Positions 26,199-32,766 of a DNA stretch of 32,766 nucleotides are shown here, piece after piece. The position numbers and the translations under genes were made by a program. Source of the DNA: Eubacteriales bacterium (GTDB lineage: Bacteria > Bacillota > Clostridia > Saccharofermentanales > UBA5734); contig JAQVJP010000016.1 in the NCBI GenBank assembly GCA_028695145.1, positions 1-32,766 on the forward strand. The letters run 5' to 3'. Every line of letters starts with the position of its first letter. The first letter of the stretch is position 1. Below the pieces are notes generated by a model that ran no database searches, had not been told where the DNA came from, and worked only from the letters and a program-made list of their open reading frames with translations.

Positions 26199-28958
26199 CG
26201 GCATATTCATAAATACAGGTATTTTAAAAACAAATGGTTCTGACAGAAGCTCAAGATTGTCGTATGCTCGATATGTTCTGCGCCCTTCAGCCCAAGCCAT
26301 CTGAATATTCTGTGCGTACTGGCGCAGAAATAAATCCGGATCAGCAATAAGATCAAATTTCTGACCATATAATGTATCTTGTCCAATTGCTACATAACGA
26401 TCAGCGATCCAGATAGCACCTCCGGTTATCGCTCTTTCTGGTGTATTCCACGGAATCAACCAGCGTTTTTCTTCATCGTCGAGCTCCTCAGTAGAAGGGT
26501 CTTTTCCCAGACTGGCGAAGCGTGCTCCATTGATCAGAGCTCCGTTCTCGACTTCAGGATTCGGTGTTGATCCAATATTATAAAAATTGTATATACCTTC
26601 ATAATCAGGTAGTTCGCCATGAGCAAGAAGCGATTGTCCTTGAGGACCCATTTCTTGAATAATCTTGGCCGCGATAAAAAACGGGCTGATATCCGCGGCT
26701 TGACCAGCCTCATGAATAAGTGCTGCATAATCGATACCAAATTCATTTCCAGACGCCATAAACGTGTTTTCAAGCATAGCTTCTATTCCTGCGAGGGTAT
26801 GAACCTCGGGTTCATACCGCAGAGATTCAAATTGAAATATATCAACAGTATTCAGAGCATGGCGCGGATCAGCAAAATACTCAATAACACCTATAGCAGC
26901 GGCTTTCCAGGAAGCACCGTCATATACAGGACTGTTCTCTTCTACCCAATGATAGGGGCTGTAGTTAGCGTCCACCAGATTTTTGTCATCACGATCCTGC
27001 GCGGTCATAAATTCGACCCAATCTATATTCGTGTTATTGACATCGAACTGCCAGGTTGGCTGCTGCAGGTGAACAGCCCACAGAGGAGTACGATAACTAA
27101 GCGGAAATGTTTCCAGTATTTGGTGATAGCCTTCACTGTCAGGTGTACGGAGTATTTTGAGCTCATAAACGTTAGTATCACCTTTGAAACCTGTAACGGA
27201 AATTCTCAAAGTGTTTATAGATGGTTTGATTTCAAGTGTATCCTGACCGGTCAGTTTTTGCGATGTACCATCCTCGTACAATAGATCGATCTCCAGATTA
27301 GAGGCACTTCCTTCGATGGTCCAAGTATCCATCTCGTAGGATGTAGTATCAGCTCCGGCATATAGACCATAGAGTTTATGGTCACTGCTGAACTCTGGTG
27401 CGTAGTCTATCTCAATGTTTGCTCTGCCTTTTAGATGAAGCATACCAAGACTGCTGTCAGCTGCCAGAAGCTGATAATTATCAGCTGGCTGCCATCTGCT
27501 TGTGCCAGTGTCATCCGGGATAAGCAGCTGATCATCCTCAATTGCCATGACAGCGGCGTAGCGATAAGGAGCCTGTACCGTCACAGCCACAGTCTCCGCC
27601 TGAACCAGTGAGTAATGGACAGGCAATTCATTTTTTTCAGTTGTCCTGAAAACTCTCACATAGTAGCTGGTCGCGTCGCTGATTCCGGCTTGACTATCAG
27701 GCAGAGATTGCGCACGCAATGACAGAGGCAGAAGATCCAAGTCATCACCTTGATAACGCAAGGCGGCATGAATACCCTCACGGCTGGTATTAACAGCTTT
27801 TTTCTCACCCATTACATTGTATAATTCCAGATTCAGATCGGCGTCCGCCTGATAGAGCATGAGCATAGCCAGATTGTCCGGAGAATTAATCAGATACCAG
27901 GCTTCTCTTGATTGGTCATATTCCTCGCTGTCAGGTAAACCGGCAGGAATCTCAAGCGCGGATATCATACCAATATCGAGAGAATTTATTTCCGGTACGA
28001 TAAAAGAATCAAGACTGATCCAGGTTCCGCGTCCGTCGCTTGTCTGCACGAGATAATCAAGTTTATGGCCGCCTGAGTTCTCATAACGGGTATCCCAGTA
28101 TACAGTAACAATATTGTTACCAACTTCGGTACTGTTTGAGTCAGCAGACTGAAGTCCAAGTAATTCATATGAATGATTCTGTTGCAGATGTCCATCTGAG
28201 AATAACTTTACTCTCGCGTTAGTGCCTGCCATTTTTATTTCTGCGGATATTGGCAGAAGACCGATTATGCGGTCATTATACTCAGGCAGATCAGAAACCA
28301 TGGTCATGGATCTCAATCCAGTCGGCTCAGCCTCCAATGACAGTCTGTCAGGAATCCCCTCTTGCTCGCACAGATGATCGAGCCAGACAAGTCTACTGCC
28401 CGAAGATTGCAAAAGCAGCTCAGCCTCTTTCATTCCTTCTGTACCAATCTGCTCCCCGGATATAGCGAAGTAAGAATCGCTGATAAATTTTGTATCATCT
28501 GCCTGTGATGACAAGTATGCAGGAGACGTAAAAACCCGCAATAAGTAGTCACTAAGTCCATAGCTGCCAGACTCAATCTGGGCAGTCAGACTGTTAACAT
28601 CCATATTATCTGTGTAAGACTCAAGACGATTAAGCACTTGTGTGATTTGGATACTTTTACCAGAGTCATACCAGCGTGAACCGGCTCTGCTATACCTATT
28701 CGTCGAGTCAGCATATATATAAGACGCCGCTGCCATGCCAATGCCGATAATTACAACAACAATAATTGTCATAATCAACTTCAATCTGATACGGGCATAT
28801 CGCTTCATACGAAGGCGACTCTCCACCGGATCCGGTGAAGATGGTTGTTTTTCAGGCAATCTAAACTCATATTGAGGCGGTTGAACGCCGGTATTTTCCT
28901 GATAACTGTTTTCCTGATCAGGTAGTTTATTTTCTGGTATTTCGGGCACTTGCTTCAC
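26175..28958 (-). CDS. Membrane-anchored glucosaminidase-like cell-surface protein (paralogue of the 23505-25973 product, no dockerin)
   Basis: Pro-rich cytoplasmic N-terminus, TM 'LIMTIIVVVIIGIGMAAASYIYA', cadherin-like segment 'NLEIDLLYEDGTSQKLTGQDTLEIKPSINTLRISVTGFKGDTNVYELKILRTPDS', glucosaminidase-like 'DPRHALNTVDIFQFESLRYEPEVHTLAGIEAMLENTFMASG...SPFFIAAKIIQEMG'. Confidence 0.82.
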   Translation of the reverse strand: MKQVPEIPENKLPDQENSYQENTGVQPPQYEFRLPEKQPSSPDPVESRLRMKRYARIRLKLIMTIIVVVIIGIGMAAASYIYADSTNRYSRAGSRWYDSGKSIQITQVLNRLESYTDNMDVNSLTAQIESGSYGLSDYLLRVFTSPAYLSSQADDTKFISDSYFAISGEQIGTEGMKEAELLLQSSGSRLVWLDHLCEQEGIPDRLSLEAEPTGLRSMTMVSDLPEYNDRIIGLLPISAEIKMAGTNARVKLFSDGHLQQNHSYELLGLQSADSNSTEVGNNIVTVYWDTRYENSGGHKLDYLVQTSDGRGTWISLDSFIVPEINSLDIGMISALEIPAGLPDSEEYDQSREAWYLINSPDNLAMLMLYQADADLNLELYNVMGEKKAVNTSREGIHAALRYQGDDLDLLPLSLRAQSLPDSQAGISDATSYYVRVFRTTEKNELPVHYSLVQAETVAVTVQAPYRYAAVMAIEDDQLLIPDDTGTSRWQPADNYQLLAADSSLGMLHLKGRANIEIDYAPEFSSDHKLYGLYAGADTTSYEMDTWTIEGSASNLEIDLLYEDGTSQKLTGQDTLEIKPSINTLRISVTGFKGDTNVYELKILRTPDSEGYHQILETFPLSYRTPLWAVHLQQPTWQFDVNNTNIDWVEFMTAQDRDDKNLVDANYSPYHWVEENSPVYDGASWKAAAIGVIEYFADPRHALNTVDIFQFESLRYEPEVHTLAGIEAMLENTFMASGNEFGIDYAALIHEAGQAADISPFFIAAKIIQEMGPQGQSLLAHGELPDYEGIYNFYNIGSTPNPEVENGALINGARFASLGKDPSTEELDDEEKRWLIPWNTPERAITGGAIWIADRYVAIGQDTLYGQKFDLIADPDLFLRQYAQNIQMAWAEGRRTYRAYDNLELLSEPFVFKIPVFMNMPPEVPEWP

Positions 28959-28969
28959 CTCGGGCTTAC

Positions 28970-29602
28970 TTATTCATCACTTAACTGATCAAGCGTCAGT
29001 TTATATGAAGGCAGAAAATGATCAATGAAGTGCTTGACTTCAGGCATGTCCACTTCCTGGAGATAATTTCGCAAACTGTTTCTGGCCTGTACAAACTCTG
29101 GGTTGCCAGCTTTTTCCTCATCAAGACACTTAATATACGCACTAAGCTTATCGGCAGCTTTGACAAATTTAATTGCCTCGGCCAATTCAGGAGTCTCCTG
29201 CGAAGGCAACATCAGATCGCGATAATCCGTACGTAATTCCTCCGGAAGCATTGATAATAACTTCTCAGTCGCCACTTCCTCAACCATTTTATATGAATCA
29301 CGAATCTGTGGATTAAAATATTTCACCGGAGTAGGTAAATCACCAGTTAGGATTTCACTTGCGTCGTGGAACATGCCCAGAAGCGCTGTCATTTCCGCTG
29401 AAGGACAGATACGTCCTTCGCTATAATAATGACGGCGAAACAGCACCAGAGCATGTGCTATCAGAGCAACTTGAAGTGAATGCTCCTGAATATTCTCTTG
29501 TTCTGTATTACGCATCAAGCCCCAGCGGTTGATATAGCGCATTCTGTGCAACATCGCGAAGAAGTGGAAACTATTATCTGCTGGTTCATTTGTATCTCTC
29601 AT
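28970..29602 (-). CDS. HD-domain hydrolase, YfbR-like 5'-nucleotidase
   Basis: 'MRYINRWGLMRNTEQENIQEHSLQVALIAHAL...LGMFHDASEILTGDLPTPVKYFNPQIRDSYKMVEEVATEKLLSMLP'. Confidence 0.88.
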   Translation of the reverse strand: MRDTNEPADNSFHFFAMLHRMRYINRWGLMRNTEQENIQEHSLQVALIAHALVLFRRHYYSEGRICPSAEMTALLGMFHDASEILTGDLPTPVKYFNPQIRDSYKMVEEVATEKLLSMLPEELRTDYRDLMLPSQETPELAEAIKFVKAADKLSAYIKCLDEEKAGNPEFVQARNSLRNYLQEVDMPEVKHFIDHFLPSYKLTLDQLSDE

Positions 29603-29656
29603 TTTAATTTCATCCTCATATATCCAACTATATATTCAACAAAAATACCAAATCCT

Positions 29657-30784
29657 CTATATCCAGTATATTGACTCAAATTTCCTTGTAGCGTAGCTGT
29701 CGGACATGCCGGCAATATAATCTGCTATCCTTCTGGCCGTCGGTTCATTCTCTGTTCCCGGATGACTGCGCAGATAATCAGCCAAACCGGATAGTGTGCC
29801 GTTCTTACTGCGAGCCAGTTTTTCGGGATCTATCGCTGCCTGATAGAGAGCTTCAAATAATCCCTCAATTACATTCTCGGCCATCCTCTCGTAACGGGCG
29901 ATTTTTTCTGAACGGTATATACGATTGAAATTTTCCTTCAGCAGCTCCTCCATACTAAGTCCTTTTTCCGGGCTCAATATTATAGCATCCTGCTGATAAC
30001 TATTGGCTATTATATCAGTAACAAGTGTGTTAATAATCTCACCATTTGTCTTACCAAGCGTTGTCCTGATTGCAGAAGGCAGATCATCAAACTCCATGAT
30101 ACCGGCTCTGGCGGCATCTTCAATATCACGTCCGACATAAGCGATTTTATCGGCCATGCGGACAACACAGCCTTCAAGGGTTGCCGGAGCGCCGTGACAC
30201 ATGGCAAGTGCTTCGAGCTCGTCAGAATTTTTGCTTCTATCTGGTCTCAAAGTAAACTCGTTATAACGTTCTCCGCAATGACTGGCAATGCCATCTCTGA
30301 CCTCAAAAGTCAGATTAAGACCACGCCGACCGTTTTTTTCTGCCAGAAGATCAACTACTCGCAAGCTATGAAGCTCATGCTGGAAGTATAAATTCTCATC
30401 AACTTTTTTCAGACAGCGATTCAATACTTTTTCTCCGGTATGCCCAAAAGGAGCATGTCCGAGGTCATGTCCAAGAGCGATCGCCTGTATTAAATCAGAA
30501 TTAAGCCCCAGTGCTCTGCCGATGGTATTGGCGATATAGTTCACGTAGATTACATGTTCCATACGAGTGCAGATGTGGTCATTTTGAGGATTAAAAAAAA
30601 CTTGCGTCTTATGCCTTAAACGACGGAAATCAACCGAGAAGATAATTCTTCCGGCATCTCGTTCAAAATCAGTCCTGACAGTACATTTATCCTGTTCATA
30701 TTCTCGCCCGCGACTGTCAACACTGCGCATGGCATAAGGACTGAGAAATTTCTCCTGATCTTCCTTGAGTAGTCTTGGCAGCAT
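29657..30784 (-). CDS. Deoxyguanosinetriphosphate triphosphohydrolase-like protein (HD domain)
   Basis: 'DFRRLRHKTQVFFNPQNDHICTRMEHVIYVNYIANTIGRALGLNSDLIQAIALGHDLGHAPFGHTGE', 'ASHCGERYNEFTLRP'. RBS GGGAGG. Confidence 0.92.
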   Translation of the reverse strand: MLPRLLKEDQEKFLSPYAMRSVDSRGREYEQDKCTVRTDFERDAGRIIFSVDFRRLRHKTQVFFNPQNDHICTRMEHVIYVNYIANTIGRALGLNSDLIQAIALGHDLGHAPFGHTGEKVLNRCLKKVDENLYFQHELHSLRVVDLLAEKNGRRGLNLTFEVRDGIASHCGERYNEFTLRPDRSKNSDELEALAMCHGAPATLEGCVVRMADKIAYVGRDIEDAARAGIMEFDDLPSAIRTTLGKTNGEIINTLVTDIIANSYQQDAIILSPEKGLSMEELLKENFNRIYRSEKIARYERMAENVIEGLFEALYQAAIDPEKLARSKNGTLSGLADYLRSHPGTENEPTARRIADYIAGMSDSYATRKFESIYWI

Positions 30785-30819
30785 TATAAATCCTCCCGGC
30801 TACAGTCAGCGACAGCTTC

Positions 30820-32013
30820 TCAACGTGAAGACTGCCACGGTTTACGCACACTAATCGCAGCTGCAGGACATATTTCCTGACAGCAAAAACAACGTATGCA
30901 TAAGTCATATCGGTACTTCGGCACATCTCGGTTCTCCTGATGAAGTGCCTTCGGTTCAAGTGGACAAGACGTTACACACTGGCCACAGCGAATACATGTT
31001 TTCGCATCTATGACAGGACGCTGTAAAATGAATCTTCTGGAAAAATTGCCGCTGATTCTTGTCGCTGTAGTCATCCATGATTTTTCCGTTTTCGCCTGGA
31101 TGAAATCTTCAATTTCAAGCTCAGGAAGCAGTTGCGGCAGAGCACCTTCCTTGATAGCTCCTTCATTATCACTAATTGAATTGGCATCAATAACAATCAG
31201 ATCGATTTTTTCCTGATCGACCTCACCAAAACCTGTTTGCTTAAATAATTGAAACAGAGGCATTTTATTCGTATTATGGCCGGTTATCGCTGCCATCACA
31301 GTATCTACAGCCACAGGATCTGTACCGACCAACACATATCCGGCAGACCTCGGTGTGCCGTTTCTTGGTCCATTACCTTCCATTATCGTGACAGCGTCCA
31401 TGACATATAATCGAGGTTTAAGATAACGGTTTAACTCAACAAGCATCCTGGCAAAAGCCCGAACATCGGAATAAACAGCGTGAAATCGGGCTTTTTTCAA
31501 ACCAGGTATGACTCCGTACTGATTTTTAACAGCACCCGTAATCCCGGTAAGCGCATGTGTTTTAAACTTACTGACACTGACAATGCCATCTGCGGCCAAA
31601 ACACCATTGGCAATATTCAGATGCTTGATAAAACTATCAGCAGGAAACTGAACTTCAACTCCGTTATCAAAATCCGCTGAAATGAGTCCATAATCATTGG
31701 CCATTGCTTCAAGACCAGTTATTCTGGCTGCTTTTGCCATTGATTCATGAGCTGGTGAATCTCCATAACTCAATAACAGATGAGGATTGATATTCTGATC
31801 AGCAAGAACCTCAGCCAGAGCTCCGAAAACCACAGGATTTGTCGTTACCGCCAGATCAGGCGTAACTGCGGAGAGCATATTAGGCTTAAGTAATATTTTT
31901 TCAGATGAGCTGAACAGAGCAGCATAGTTTTGCTTCTGCCAGGCAAGCCTCAGACCATTCGCGATTTTTTGCTTATTGTATTCCTGAACCTTAATGAGAC
32001 AGACAGTTGTCAT
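30820..32013 (-). CDS. DUF362 domain protein with C-terminal 2x[4Fe-4S] ferredoxin domain
   Basis: 'ILLKPNMLSAVTPDLAVTTNPVVFGALAEVL', 'VSVSKFKTHALTGITGAVKNQYGVIPG', and ferredoxin 'CIRCGQCVTSCP...CIRCFCCQEICP'. Confidence 0.9.
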   Translation of the reverse strand: MTTVCLIKVQEYNKQKIANGLRLAWQKQNYAALFSSSEKILLKPNMLSAVTPDLAVTTNPVVFGALAEVLADQNINPHLLLSYGDSPAHESMAKAARITGLEAMANDYGLISADFDNGVEVQFPADSFIKHLNIANGVLAADGIVSVSKFKTHALTGITGAVKNQYGVIPGLKKARFHAVYSDVRAFARMLVELNRYLKPRLYVMDAVTIMEGNGPRNGTPRSAGYVLVGTDPVAVDTVMAAITGHNTNKMPLFQLFKQTGFGEVDQEKIDLIVIDANSISDNEGAIKEGALPQLLPELEIEDFIQAKTEKSWMTTATRISGNFSRRFILQRPVIDAKTCIRCGQCVTSCPLEPKALHQENRDVPKYRYDLCIRCFCCQEICPAAAISVRKPWQSSR

Positions 32014-32343
32014 ATTTGCTCCTGTTGAGCCTAATATCCGCGGCTGTTTTGCTTTCGCATCGTAAAACCATCACAGCATACAGATTTTGCACTCATTTTT
32101 TGCCATATTTTGTGTTTATTATAACACAGCAGGTCTGAAATCAACTTGAAAACAGGCTATTTCTGTACTTATAATATTTATTATTTTCAAAACAAGTTAT
32201 AACCAATCTGGCAAAATCTTATTTATTTATTTCCAATGCATTGTGCCAACTTCAATTCTCCTATAAAATTGTAATCGTTTGGTTAATTCTGAATTATGCT
32301 GATATCAGCTGATTTCAAACTAAGCTATTGAAGGAGATTGTAA

Positions 32344-32766
32344 ATGGATATTCATACTCTGATTGATCTGTTCGGAGGTCTGGCGCTGTTCATTTTTGGT
32401 ATGCATCAGATGGGCGAAGGTCTACAGAAAACCGCCGGGGACAGGATGCGTAACATTCTTGCTATGCTTACCGGCACACCACTCAAGGCAGTAATTGTTG
32501 GTGCTCTGGTCACTGTCATAGTGCAGAGCTCATCAGCGACTACAGTAATGGTCGTAGGCTTCGTAAGCGCAGGTCTGATGACACTTAAGCAATCTATCGG
32601 CGTAATCATGGGTGCCAATATCGGTACCACAATTACAGCTTGGATTGTCGCAACCAAGATTGATGAATATGCCTGGCTGTTTGTAGCCATCGGTTTCGTC
32701 ATGATGTTCTTCATGAAAAAACCAAAAATCAAATATCTTGGTCAGATAATTTTTGCTTTTGGTTTG
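32344..32766 (+). CDS. Na/Pi cotransporter family protein (N-terminal part, runs off window)
   Basis: Not in the ORF track because it has no stop in the window. ATG at 32344 after GAAGGAGATTGTAA; translates to MDIHTLIDLFGGLALFIFGMHQMGEGLQKTAGDRMRNILAMLTGTPLKAVIVGALVTVIVQSSSATTVMVVGFVSAGLMTLKQSIGVIMGANIGTTITAW... with the QSSSATT and GANIGTT motifs of the family. Confidence 0.92.
   Translation, partial: MDIHTLIDLFGGLALFIFGMHQMGEGLQKTAGDRMRNILAMLTGTPLKAVIVGALVTVIVQSSSATTVMVVGFVSAGLMTLKQSIGVIMGANIGTTITAWIVATKIDEYAWLFVAIGFVMMFFMKKPKIKYLGQIIFAFGL

Noticed and set aside
26619-27284. 221-aa + strand ORF
   Set aside because: Antisense to the glucosaminidase-like CDS (26175-28958), which has clear domain motifs; no recognisable motifs in the antisense product.
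32406-32732. 108-aa - strand ORF
   Set aside because: Antisense to the Na/Pi cotransporter, whose + frame shows family motifs and a good RBS.

Overview
The window is a contiguous chromosomal segment from a Gram-positive, Clostridia-like bacterium; the taxonomy is inferred from gene content only. From left to right it contains: (1) a YesM/YesN-type two-component system on the + strand, with the kinase truncated at the window edge; (2) a minus-strand sugar/polyol catabolic operon (FGGY kinase, Zn-dependent polyol dehydrogenase, stand-alone GatZ/KbaZ-like protein, LacI regulator) with a near-consensus promoter whose spacer holds an AAACGTTT palindrome; (3) secD-secF, malQ, an SH3-NlpC/P60 cell-wall hydrolase and a zinc-ribbon membrane protein; (4) prfC on the + strand; (5) a small Cys-containing orphan ORF and thrC; (6) a minus-strand surface/cell-envelope cluster: two paralogous membrane-anchored glucosaminidase-like proteins (one ending in a dockerin-like domain), a cohesin-like membrane protein with a duplicated unknown domain, GtrA, FolC and a TPR membrane protein; (7) two HD-domain nucleotide hydrolases (YfbR-like and dGTPase-like) and a DUF362/ferredoxin protein; (8) the 5' end of a Na/Pi cotransporter. 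The most interesting observations are the adjacent cohesin-like/dockerin-like pair in a peptidoglycan-hydrolase rather than cellulosomal setting, a TGTWAH-like motif shared upstream of two cell-wall hydrolase genes, a duplicated uncharacterised domain, a 24-bp tandem duplication that copies a gene's 3' end with its stop codon, and the stand-alone GatZ operon with a candidate operator. No rRNA, tRNA, CRISPR array or mobile element was recognised. All family calls come from reading the sequence by eye; no searches were run.
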